A stretch of 5,592 bases of DNA from Thermoplasmata archaeon (GCA_023135545.1 JAGLSY010000110.1:1-5592), one strand, 5' to 3'; shown: positions 1 through 5,242, counted from the stretch's first letter. Notes: a model not told the origin generated them from the sequence alone. Numbers and translations are program-made.

Positions 1-23
1 GTTCAAATCCCGACGGGAGCACC
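1..23 (+). tRNA. tRNA gene, 3' end only (anticodon outside window)
   Basis: The window opens inside the T arm of a tRNA. G1 is followed by the T loop TTCAAAT (2-8), which fits the TTCRANY consensus. The 3' half of the T stem (CCCGA, 9-13), the 3' acceptor strand (CGGGAGC, 14-20) and discriminator base A21 then follow in the expected lengths of 5, 7 and 1. The missing 5' acceptor strand should therefore read GCTCCCG or close to it. C22-C23 is followed by T, so a full CCA end is not encoded and would be added by the CCA-adding enzyme. The anticodon and amino acid cannot be told from this fragment. Confidence 0.85.
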
Positions 24-38
24 TCTTTTTTATTTTTT
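24..38 (+). terminator. poly-T terminator of the tRNA gene
   Basis: Directly after the tRNA 3' end there are two T runs, 26-31 and 33-38, separated by a single A. Archaeal RNA polymerase terminates at such T-rich stretches on the non-template strand without needing a hairpin, so this most likely ends the tRNA transcript. Confidence 0.7.
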
Positions 39-39
39 G

Positions 40-70
40 AACATACCCGTCCTGGCAGACTGGGCATGTT
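40..70. other. imperfect hairpin just past the tRNA terminator
   Basis: AACAT (40-44) pairs with ATGTT (66-70), CCC (46-48) with GGG (62-64), and GTC (49-51) with GAC (58-60). This leaves one A/C mismatch (45/65), one bulged T (61) and a six-base loop: 11 base pairs in all. It lies beyond the T run, so it is not needed for termination. It could be a back-up termination or 3' processing element, or chance. No gene is seen from here to 213; that stretch also has a weak TGGGA/TCCCA inverted repeat (139-143 with 167-171). Confidence 0.4.
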
Positions 71-181
71 GCTGAGATATGTCTTGCTGGTAATTGCCTT
101 TGCCCACCATCCAGACCCCCACCATACTGAGAAAACACTGGGACCCAAGCTAGCACAACACTGGCATCCCATGTAGGTTGT

Positions 182-199
182 TAGAAAAGGTAGAAAAGG
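182..199. repeat. tandem 9-bp direct repeat
   Basis: TAGAAAAGG occurs twice back to back (182-190 and 191-199). It lies just downstream of the minus-strand arsC remnant. On that strand it reads as two CCTTTTCTA units, a pyrimidine-rich stretch that might act as a weak terminator. No other role is evident. Confidence 0.5.
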
Positions 200-213
200 T
201 TATGACAGCTAGA

Positions 214-303
214 CTATGTTTTTCTGATAAGCTCTTTAACCTTCTCTTCGATGACATCCCTTATCTCTCTGTATTTCTCGGTTGACTGGCCATATGGATC
301 TTC
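214..303 (-). pseudogene. arsC-like gene remnant (C-terminal 29 codons)
   Basis: Reading the minus strand from 303 to 214 gives EDPYGQSTEKYREIRD, then VIEEKVKELIRKT, and a TAG stop at 216-214. This matches the C-terminus of the intact neighbour at 414-815, with one Leu/Val change over 28 aligned residues and a different last residue. The match stops at the Glu codon (301-303). Upstream the frame reads unrelated residues and meets a stop at 327-325. The remnant keeps the EDPYG motif carrying the family Asp but lacks the P-loop cysteine and both resolving cysteines, so it cannot be an active enzyme. Despite the near-identical peptide, about 21 of 84 nucleotides differ, almost all synonymously. 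The 110 bases between it and the intact gene (304-413) show no recognisable coding sequence. The break looks like a deletion of the 5' part of an older paralogue. Confidence 0.85.
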
Positions 304-413
304 CCTCCCCCGTAAGCCTTTTCTTTATTGATTTCTGCGCTGGCTCGGGCTCCAAAGAAAAGGTTCACTCATCCAAAAGAAACTCGCCCTCACCTGCTCG
401 AAATCAAGTTCGG

Positions 414-815
414 TCAGTCCTGTTTCCTAATCAATTCCTTAACCTTCTCCTCAATCAGGTCCCGGATTTCCCGATACTTTTCAGTTGATTGGCCATATGG
501 ATCTTCCAAACCCCAATCAATGGTGTTGAGCAATGGAACCGGGCAGGACTCTTTCACACCACAGCCCATGGATATTACGATGTCCGCCTCTGTGAGAAGG
601 CCCACTACGAGGAGTTTTGGTTTATGACCAGATATGTCTATCCCCCTCTCCTTCATAACCTCCACTGCAGACAGGTTTACGGATGCCGCAGGCCGGGTGC
701 CGGCACTGGTTGCGATAACCTTTCCCTCTCCATAGTAATTTGCAAATCCCTCGGCCATCTGGCTCCTGCAGGAATTGCCCACGCAGATGAATAAAATTTT
801 CTTTCTCTCTTCCAT
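414..815 (-). CDS. arsC: arsenate reductase, low-molecular-weight phosphatase fold
   Basis: This 133-residue cytosolic protein has the usual length of the LMW protein tyrosine phosphatase / thioredoxin-coupled ArsC family. The N-terminal strand is followed by the P-loop CVGNSCR (Cys11 to Arg17, CX5R), which binds the arsenate or phosphate oxyanion. Cys85 in MGCG and Cys91 in ESCP sit where the redox cysteines of S. aureus-type ArsC lie (Cys82 and Cys89 there). Asp105 in EDPYG matches the catalytic general acid. The family reduces arsenate to arsenite through a Cys11-Cys85-Cys91 disulfide relay regenerated by thioredoxin. The cysteine trio favours a reductase over a plain tyrosine phosphatase, though the substrate is inferred. 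No arsenite pump or ArsR gene is visible in the window. The start at 815 places the P-loop at the normal distance from the N-terminus. It has no Shine-Dalgarno site, but a TATA box at 841-848 fits a leaderless or nearly leaderless mRNA. A broken paralogue lies downstream at 214-303. Confidence 0.9.
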   Translation of the reverse strand: MEERKKILFICVGNSCRSQMAEGFANYYGEGKVIATSAGTRPAASVNLSAVEVMKERGIDISGHKPKLLVVGLLTEADIVISMGCGVKESCPVPLLNTIDWGLEDPYGQSTEKYREIRDLIEEKVKELIRKQD

Positions 816-840
816 GGGGGCAAAGAATAGTGATTTAACA

Positions 841-848
841 CTTAAATA
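841..848 (-). promoter_or_regulatory. TATA box for arsC
   Basis: The minus strand reads TATTTAAG here, a good archaeal TATA box, preceded by the purine-containing stretch CAGAATAG that could serve as BRE. Initiation about 25 nt downstream would fall near 815-822, at or a few bases before the arsC ATG. This agrees with the lack of a Shine-Dalgarno site. The start site is inferred, not seen. Confidence 0.55.
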
Positions 849-899
849 CTATTCTGTCCCGTCCTCTTTTGTTGTCTTGTAATATTAAATATGTAAGTT

Positions 900-915
900 A
901 CTATCATGACTATCA
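900..915. repeat. spaced direct repeat ACTATCA upstream of the operon TATA box
   Basis: ACTATCA occurs at 900-906 and again at 909-915, a 9-bp period, in the AT-rich stretch 881-935, about 30 bp upstream of the plus-strand TATA box. The position would suit an activator or repressor site, but a chance repeat in AT-rich DNA is equally possible. Confidence 0.3.
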
Positions 916-943
916 ATTATTTACTCTATTATTATCCAACATC

Positions 944-951
944 TTTAAATA
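944..951 (+). promoter_or_regulatory. TATA box, probable promoter of the ribosomal protein operon
   Basis: TTTAAATA followed by GG is the best archaeal TATA box on the plus strand between arsC and uL3. Transcription would begin near 972-980 and run toward uL3, leaving about 300 nt untranslated. A weaker alternative, TTAAATAT, lies at about 885-892. I see no TATA-like element nearer to the uL3 start, so a long leader seems likely, but no initiation site is demonstrated. Confidence 0.5.
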
Positions 952-1154
952 GGAAAGGGGTATGCCCTGACTACCACACGAAATGGAGCACCCACATTCT
1001 CCGATTGTGTCTTACGCCGCAACCGTGAAGAATGTCGCTTGTTCGTCCACACCATATGGGTTAATGAATGCATGCCCAGCGCATCCCCGAACGATGGGTT
1101 TTTGGCGGATGATTGAATGGTCACGGTCGCACCGCGGAGCTCAAAATTCCGAAA

Positions 1155-1238
1155 TTGAATGCGAGAACGAAGTGATTGCATTCAGAACTTCGAAAAATTC
1201 GAAGTTTTGAATGCACGAATGTATTCGCGCATTCAAAA
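1155..1238 (+). promoter_or_regulatory. alternating, mutually exclusive hairpins before uL3
   Basis: Four arms alternate: GAATGC (1157-1162), GCATTC (1178-1183), GAATGC (1209-1214) and GCATTC (1229-1234). Pairing 2 with 3 gives a continuous 18-bp stem, 1177-1194 with 1198-1215, closed by an AAA loop and with a single G-T pair (1185/1207). Pairing 1 with 2 (1155-1163 with 1177-1185, 9 bp including two G-T pairs) and 3 with 4 gives two smaller hairpins. The second of these pairs 1205-1214 perfectly with 1229-1238 (10 bp) and continues inside as CGAA with TTCG past one A/C mismatch. The two states cannot coexist. The element ends about 28 nt before the Shine-Dalgarno site. No run of U follows the long stem, so it does not look like an intrinsic terminator. 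Control of translation, RNA processing, or a ribosomal protein binding site are the likeliest roles. A DNA operator made of inverted repeats is the alternative. Confidence 0.6.
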
Positions 1239-1240
1239 AC

Positions 1241-1267
1241 TCGAGAGAATCGAGAGATTCGAAATGG
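1241..1267 (+). repeat. 9-nt periodic repeat adjoining the uL3 ribosome binding site
   Basis: TCGAGAGAA (1241-1249), TCGAGAGAT (1250-1258) and the degenerate TCGAAATGG (1259-1267) follow one another in register. The last unit runs into the Shine-Dalgarno site. GAATC (1247-1251) and GATTC (1256-1260) can close a 5-bp hairpin with a GAGA (GNRA-type) tetraloop. CTCGA (1240-1244) with TCGAG (1250-1254) is a competing small hairpin. Confidence 0.5.
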
Positions 1268-1270
1268 AGG
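1266..1270 (+). promoter_or_regulatory. Shine-Dalgarno site that decides the uL3 start
   Basis: GGAGG lies eight bases before the ATG at 1279. This fixes the start at 1279, giving the family's usual MPKPHRP beginning. The in-frame ATG at 1159 has no such site and would lie inside the hairpin arms. Confidence 0.8.
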
Positions 1271-1278
1271 AATTCGAT

Positions 1279-2274
1279 ATGCCAAAACCACATAGACCTA
1301 AGAAAGGTTCTAGGGGCTACTCTCCACGAAAGAGAGCCAGAAACGAAACACCCAAGTTCAGCTCATGGCCTGAGAGCCAGGATGGTCCGAGAATACAGGG
1401 TTTTGCAGGATACAAGGCCGGAATGAGCCACGCTTTCATAATAGATTACAGACCATCTAGCACGACCTCTGGCCAGGAAGTTCAGGTTCCGATAACGATC
1501 ATCGAGACACCGCCGATGAAGGTCATTGCCGTCAAGTTCTATCGCAGGGATGCATACGGCTTCAAGACCATGGGCCAGATATGGGCAAAAAAGCTGGACA
1601 AGGAACTGAGCAGAAGGGTGCCTGTTCCGAAAAAGGGTGCTGGTACCAAGGCAGACATCAAAGAGGTTGAAGTGGAGGATGTCAGAATACTGGTCCAGAC
1701 GATGCCCAAGATAGTTTCGGGAATTCCCAAGAAATCCCCCGAGCTGATGGAGACCAGGATAGGCGGCGGAACCATATCCGAGAGGATTGAGTATGCCAAG
1801 GGGCTGCTGGGCAAGGATATCGAGATTGGGGATTTTGTCAAGGACGGCCAGATGGTGGATGTTGCCGCTGTCACGACCGGAAAGGGATTCCAGGGCCACA
1901 CCAAGCGTTGGGGGGTCAAGCTCCTTGACCACAAAAACAGCAAACATCGAAGGATGATCGGAACACTGGGTCCCAAGAGTCCGGGCTATGTGAGGCCGAC
2001 GGTTCCACAGGCTGGTCAGATGGGCTATCACCAGAGGACCGAGTACAACAAAAGGGTCTTGAAGATAGGCGAGGACGGAAGCGAAATAACGCCCAACGGC
2101 GGCTTCCTTCATTATGGGGTTGTGAACAATTCATATATAATACTCCACGGCTCGGTTCCCGGGCCGATAAAGAGATTGATAAGATTGCGGGATGCGACAA
2201 GGTCCCAGAGGGCTGTTGATGTGGAAATTCCGGAGCTTACTTACATCTCCACAGAATCGAAGCAGGGAGCGTGA
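1279..2274 (+). CDS. rpl3: large ribosomal subunit protein uL3
   Basis: This 331-residue protein is near the usual archaeal L3 length. uL3 binds 23S rRNA early in 50S assembly, and its long internal loop reaches toward the peptidyl transferase centre. The N-terminal tail MPKPHRPKKGSRGYSPRKRA is basic, as in archaeal and eukaryotic homologues. The core signature VAAVTTGKGFQGHTKRWGVK spans residues 195-214. The conserved stretch from HRRMIGTLGP (223-232) to TVPQAGQMGYHQRTEYN (241-257) follows. The start at 1279 is chosen for its GGAGG site and match to family N-termini; the frame stays open upstream to an ATG at 1159, preceded at once by a TGA. It is the first gene of the operon, behind an unusually structured leader, and the uL4 start lies 5 nt past its stop. 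Identification is secure. Confidence 0.97.
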   Translation: MPKPHRPKKGSRGYSPRKRARNETPKFSSWPESQDGPRIQGFAGYKAGMSHAFIIDYRPSSTTSGQEVQVPITIIETPPMKVIAVKFYRRDAYGFKTMGQIWAKKLDKELSRRVPVPKKGAGTKADIKEVEVEDVRILVQTMPKIVSGIPKKSPELMETRIGGGTISERIEYAKGLLGKDIEIGDFVKDGQMVDVAAVTTGKGFQGHTKRWGVKLLDHKNSKHRRMIGTLGPKSPGYVRPTVPQAGQMGYHQRTEYNKRVLKIGEDGSEITPNGGFLHYGVVNNSYIILHGSVPGPIKRLIRLRDATRSQRAVDVEIPELTYISTESKQGA

Positions 2275-2279
2275 TTTGA

Positions 2280-3302
2280 ATGGCAGACGATACCACACCA
2301 AAGGCAAAGGCTGACACAAAGCCAGAAGCGAAAAAACCTGCCGCAAGCAAGCCCGTGGCTAAACCGGTAAGCAAACCCGTAGAAAGACCAGTAGCCAAGA
2401 AACCAGCTGCAAAGCCCGCATCCAAGCCAGTAGCCAAGAAACCGGTAGCCAAAAAGCCGGTTGCCAAGAAGAAGGCTCCGGTAAAAAAGTACAAAGCATC
2501 GGGCCCCCCAGTTAACGTTTATTCATTGAGCGGAAATGTTGTCCGCCAGGTTAATTTACCATCTGTCTTCCTCGGAGACCTGAGGCCAGACCTGATCAGA
2601 AGGGCAGTTAAAGCCGCCCAGGCAAACAGGAGGCAGGCATATGGCCCGGCTCCGGATGCCGGAATGAAACATGCCGCGTCCCAGTGGGGCAAGGGCCGTG
2701 GAGTAGCCAGGGTCCAGAGGATGACCCAGGGAAGAACGGCAGTCGAATCACCGCCAAATGTCGGCGGAAGAAGGGCTCACCCACCGAGGCCGGAGAAGGA
2801 CTGGTCCCAGAAGATCAACAAGAAGGAGAAGAAGATGGCACTGAACTCCGCGCTTGCGGCACTTATGCACCCCGAGGTAGTAAGGACACGCGGTCACAGG
2901 ATCGACGATGAAATGACCCTGCCGCTGGTGATAGAGGACGGCTTCGAGGAACTTTACGATGATATCGTGAAAGACAACCCTGATGAGGAGGACCAGCATT
3001 TCACGAAAGAGACAATGAAGATACTCCGGGACATTGGATTGGAGGACGAGCTAGATCGTTCCTCCGACGGAAAACATATCAGAGCCGGAAAGGGAACGAT
3101 GAGGGGCAGGCGATACAAGAGGCCAAAGGGCATTCTTTTCGTCGTCCTTAACAAGGACAATGTGGCGAAGTGCGTGAGGAATATTCCGGGAGTGGATATT
3201 GTCACGCCAGCCAGGCTGAACATCGAGCATCTGGCCCCGGGCGGAGACCCGGGCAGACTAACGGTATTCACCGAGGGCGCCCTTATGAAATTGGGAGAGT
3301 GA
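2280..3302 (+). CDS. rpl4: large ribosomal subunit protein uL4 with long basic N-terminal extension
   Basis: The body of this 340-residue protein is archaeal uL4, a 50S protein whose extended loop lines the peptide exit tunnel. It begins at VNVYSLSG (78-85), where most archaeal L4 proteins start. The tunnel loop lies at about 125-170 (GMKHAASQWGKGRGVARVQ, then GGRRAHPPRP), followed by KKMALNSALAAL and the C-terminal GILFVVLNKDN and VDIVTPARLNIEHLAPGG. Without the extension it would be about 263 residues, near the family norm. Residues 1-77 are a low-complexity tail of PVAK/KPVAKK units ending in AKKKAPVKK, probably disordered and likely to contact rRNA on the surface. The ATG at 2280 follows GGAGCGTGAT (2266-2275), which overlaps the uL3 stop and resembles the anti-16S consensus; together with the unbroken frame this supports translation of the tail. 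In bacteria uL4 autoregulates its operon through the mRNA leader, so it is a natural candidate ligand for the leader at 1155-1238; that link is inference. Confidence 0.96.
   Translation: MADDTTPKAKADTKPEAKKPAASKPVAKPVSKPVERPVAKKPAAKPASKPVAKKPVAKKPVAKKKAPVKKYKASGPPVNVYSLSGNVVRQVNLPSVFLGDLRPDLIRRAVKAAQANRRQAYGPAPDAGMKHAASQWGKGRGVARVQRMTQGRTAVESPPNVGGRRAHPPRPEKDWSQKINKKEKKMALNSALAALMHPEVVRTRGHRIDDEMTLPLVIEDGFEELYDDIVKDNPDEEDQHFTKETMKILRDIGLEDELDRSSDGKHIRAGKGTMRGRRYKRPKGILFVVLNKDNVAKCVRNIPGVDIVTPARLNIEHLAPGGDPGRLTVFTEGALMKLGE
2340..2489 (+). repeat. degenerate KPVAK-coding repeat tract in uL4
   Basis: Codons 21-70 of uL4 encode irregular 4-6 residue units built on K-P-V-A-K, with variants such as KPVSK, RPVAKK, KPAAK and KPASK. 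The clearest copies are the successive KKPVA units at about residues 53-64. The DNA units differ at synonymous sites, so this is a diverged tandem expansion and not a fresh one. The composition resembles histone H1 tails. Confidence 0.75.
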
Positions 3303-3306
3303 ATCG

Positions 3307-3585
3307 ATGAAGGACGACATTCTTTTGCACCCGTATGTGAGTGAAAAAACAATGAACGCCCTGCTGGGCACACCGATACAGAACCAGACCGATGGGAACA
3401 GAATTGAATTCATAGTGCGCCGGACGGCTTCAAAGCCCGAGATCAAGGAGGCTTTCGAGGCCATGTTCGAAGTGAAGGTGGAGAAGATAAACACCAGGAT
3501 TCTGAAGGACGGCAAGCATGCCATTATAAAGCTGACAAAGGAGCATTCCGCCGAGGACCTGGCTATGAGGATTGGAATATTCTAG
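3307..3585 (+). CDS. rpl23: large ribosomal subunit protein uL23
   Basis: This 92-residue protein has about the usual archaeal length for uL23, which binds 23S rRNA at the exit of the peptide tunnel and serves as a docking point for SRP. It starts MKDDILLHPYVSEKT, with the HPYVSEKT motif (8-15) common to the family. The strand NRIEFIVRRTASKPEIKEAFE (31-51), the VEKINT segment (58-63) and the C-terminal HAIIKL...AEDLAMRIGIF complete the fold. The long loop found in bacterial homologues is short here, as in Archaea. The ATG lies 4 nt past the uL4 stop, with GGGAG at 3293-3297 inside the end of uL4, so the two are probably translationally coupled. Confidence 0.96.
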   Translation: MKDDILLHPYVSEKTMNALLGTPIQNQTDGNRIEFIVRRTASKPEIKEAFEAMFEVKVEKINTRILKDGKHAIIKLTKEHSAEDLAMRIGIF

Positions 3586-3594
3586 GTGGTTTAA

Positions 3595-4305
3595 ATGGGA
3601 AAACGTATAATACCGCAGAGGAGAGGCAAGGGAAGCAGCACATATCGTTCACCGAGCCACAGACATAAAGGCCAGCCCAAGTATCCGCGCGGCCTGAAAG
3701 GGGAGGGAACCATCGTAGATCTCTTCCACGCTCCGGGCAGGACTTCGCCCATGGCCAAGGTGAAATACGAGACAGAGCAGTTTCTTATAATCGCGCCAGA
3801 GGGCATCAGGGTGGGCCAGACGGTTCAGGCAGGCTCCGGCTCTCCTATAGAGCTGGGTAACATTCTCCCTATCGGCGAGATCTCGGAAGGTACCATGATA
3901 TACAACATAGAGGCGGTTCCAGGGGATGGCGGTAAGTTCATCAAGACAGCTGGCACCTCCGGAATGGTCGTCAGCCGGGGCAAGGATGTGATGGTGCAGA
4001 TGCCGTCAGGTGTTTTCAAGCCCTTCAACCCGAGATGCAGGGCCACGGTCGGAATAGTAGCTGGCTCCGGAAGGACTGAGAAGCCCTTTGCGAAGGCCGG
4101 CAAGAAATATCACACTTACAGGAGCAAAGCGAAGAGAAGCTTCAAGGTGAAGGGAATTGCAATGAACCCGGTTAACCACCCTCATGGCGGTGGGAACCAC
4201 CCTCACGTGGGAACCCAGAGCAGTGTTTCATGGCACGCGCCGCCTGGAAGAAAAGTTGGTAACATAGCGCCCAAGAAGAAGACCAAGAAGAGCAGGAGGA
4301 AGTAG
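3595..4305 (+). CDS. rpl2: large ribosomal subunit protein uL2
   Basis: This 236-residue protein matches the usual archaeal L2 length of about 240. uL2 is needed for subunit association and peptidyl transferase assembly. The N-terminus MGKRIIPQRRGKGSSTYRSP is the archaeal form. The OB and SH3-like domains span about 35-165, including GEGTIVDLFHAPGR and NIEAVPGDGGKFIKTAGTSG. The family signature GIAMNPVNHPHGGG (187-200) carries the conserved histidines, followed by NHPH and the basic tail PKKKTKKSRRK. The ATG is 9 nt past the uL23 stop; AGGTG (3584-3588) overlaps that stop and serves as ribosome binding site. No irregularities. Confidence 0.97.
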   Translation: MGKRIIPQRRGKGSSTYRSPSHRHKGQPKYPRGLKGEGTIVDLFHAPGRTSPMAKVKYETEQFLIIAPEGIRVGQTVQAGSGSPIELGNILPIGEISEGTMIYNIEAVPGDGGKFIKTAGTSGMVVSRGKDVMVQMPSGVFKPFNPRCRATVGIVAGSGRTEKPFAKAGKKYHTYRSKAKRSFKVKGIAMNPVNHPHGGGNHPHVGTQSSVSWHAPPGRKVGNIAPKKKTKKSRRK

Positions 4306-4307
4306 AT

Positions 4308-4772
4308 ATGGCCAGAAAAGTAGTCCGCGGCTCTACGCCAAAGGCGGCGAGGAGAAAGGCGAGGAAGAAGAAGGGGGCAATTGCCGCAAGGAGGAAGAAG
4401 GAATTCACCTTCCGCGGTTTTACCCTTGACGAGCTCCAGAAGATGTCGATGGATGAGATACTACCCCTTCTATCGGCCAGGGCAAGGCGTTCCTACACAC
4501 GCGGCCTGAACACTGAGGAGCAGGCCTTCATAGACAGGCTGATGAGTTCTGACAAGCCAGTTAGGACACACAGAAGGGCCATAGTTATTCTCCCATCCTT
4601 CGTCGGAAAGAAGATAGCCATATACAACGGAAAGGAGTACAAAGAGGTGGAGATAAAGCCGGAGATGATAGGCCGTTATCTCGGTGAATTCTCGCCGACC
4701 AGGAGTTCAGTCAGGCATTCTGGACCCGGTGTGGGTGCTACGAGGTCATCCAAGTTCATGCCATTGAAGTGA
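4308..4772 (+). CDS. rps19: small ribosomal subunit protein uS19
   Basis: This 154-residue protein is uS19 of the 30S head, which contacts 16S rRNA near the A site and pairs with uS13. The N-terminus is a strongly basic stretch (ARRKARKKKG with ARRKK, about 14-31). The archaeal and eukaryotic segment FTFRGFTLDELQKMSMDE (33-50) follows. The core from THRRAIVILPSF to YNGKEYKEVEIKPEMIG (87-122) leads to LGEFSPTR, and the C-terminus GPGVGATRSSKFMPLK is typical. It is longer than bacterial S19 (about 92) because of the archaeal N-terminal extension. The ATG is 2 nt after the uL2 stop, with GGAGG (4295-4299) inside the last codons of uL2. Confidence 0.97.
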   Translation: MARKVVRGSTPKAARRKARKKKGAIAARRKKEFTFRGFTLDELQKMSMDEILPLLSARARRSYTRGLNTEEQAFIDRLMSSDKPVRTHRRAIVILPSFVGKKIAIYNGKEYKEVEIKPEMIGRYLGEFSPTRSSVRHSGPGVGATRSSKFMPLK

Positions 4773-4781
4773 GGTGAAAAT

Positions 4782-5240
4782 ATGGGTTTCAGTGGATATT
4801 ATGATGAGGAAAGAATGGCGAGGGCCTACGGCAAGGAGCTGAAGGTCTCTCCGAAACACTCGAACGAGATATGCAGAAGGATCAGGGGCATGGTCGTCGA
4901 GGATGCCGTGGAACTGCTCGAGGATGTGATCCTGATGAAGAAATCAATCCCCTTCAAGAGGTATAACAAGAGGGTTCCCCACAGAAAAGAGGGAGCCGCC
5001 GGACGTTACCCTGTCAAAGCATCGAAGCAGATATTGAAGGTGATAGAGGCCGCATTGGCAAATGCCACCCACAGGGAAGAGCTGGGCCACCCGGAACCTG
5101 ATGAAATGAGAATATCCACGGCCTCGGCTTACAAGGGCAGGATATTGCCTGGCTGGATACAGAGAGCCCAGGGTCGTGCCACACCTTTCAACGAGGAGAC
5201 CACGAACGTCGAGATAATATTGGAAATAATGGAGGACTGA
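4782..5240 (+). CDS. rpl22: large ribosomal subunit protein uL22
   Basis: This 152-residue protein has the usual archaeal uL22 length. uL22 binds several 23S rRNA domains and its beta-hairpin lines the exit tunnel beside uL4. Visible family features are the N-terminal GYY and KVSPKHSNEICRRIRGM segment (21-37), the helix SKQILKVIEAALANA (81-95), and the C-terminal hairpin strands with ISTASAYKGRILPGWIQRAQGRATP (111-135) ending in NVEIILEI. GAGGTGA (4771-4777), part of which is the uS19 stop codon, is a near-perfect Shine-Dalgarno site for the ATG at 4782. Nothing unusual. Confidence 0.97.
   Translation: MGFSGYYDEERMARAYGKELKVSPKHSNEICRRIRGMVVEDAVELLEDVILMKKSIPFKRYNKRVPHRKEGAAGRYPVKASKQILKVIEAALANATHREELGHPEPDEMRISTASAYKGRILPGWIQRAQGRATPFNEETTNVEIILEIMED
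5231..5235 (+). promoter_or_regulatory. Shine-Dalgarno site supporting the TTG start of uS3
   Basis: GGAGG lies inside the last codons of uL22, seven bases before the TTG at 5243. It is the only well placed ribosome binding site for the uS3 frame and decides for the non-ATG start. Confidence 0.75.
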
Positions 5241-5242
5241 AC

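Larger units (their letters stand above)
975..1278 (+). promoter_or_regulatory. long 5' leader of the ribosomal protein operon
   Basis: About 300 bases between the predicted transcription start and the uL3 ATG hold no convincing gene. The short open frames here resemble no family I know. The stretch has several complementary segments. ACCGTGA (1022-1028) matches TCACGGT (1121-1127), closing a domain of about 90 nt. Inside it, TTGTTCG (1039-1045) can pair with CGAACGA (1088-1094, with one G-T pair), and TGGG (1057-1060) with CCCA (1075-1078). The region 1155-1238 then forms tandem alternative hairpins, described separately. A folded regulatory leader or a separate small RNA could both explain this; I cannot choose from the sequence alone. 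Confidence 0.4.

Noticed and set aside
304..413. Possible further arsC fragment between the remnant and the intact gene
   Set aside because: All minus-strand frames were read; none matches any part of ArsC and each meets a stop within a short distance.
489..794. 101-codon plus-strand open frame opposite arsC
   Set aside because: It is the complement of a clear ArsC gene with intact P-loop and cysteines; the plus-strand peptide shows no family features.
1081..1104. Possible terminator (CCC...GGG followed by five T)
   Set aside because: The stem is only three pairs with a mismatch outside it, and the T run is short; too weak to call.
983..1210. 75-codon plus-strand open frame in the leader
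   Set aside because: No ribosome binding site or family resemblance; it runs into the hairpin arms, which explain the sequence better.
1177..1215. The 18-bp hairpin as an intrinsic terminator
   Set aside because: The T bases (1205-1208) are within the stem, not after it, and no T run follows.
1363..2112. 249-codon open frame on the minus strand
   Set aside because: It lies wholly opposite uL3, has no recognisable domains, and reflects the codon pattern of the real gene on the other strand.
2340..2489. CRISPR or transposon-type repeat
   Set aside because: The units are short, irregular, in frame and encode a Lys/Pro/Ala/Val tail; there are no spacers or uniform repeats.
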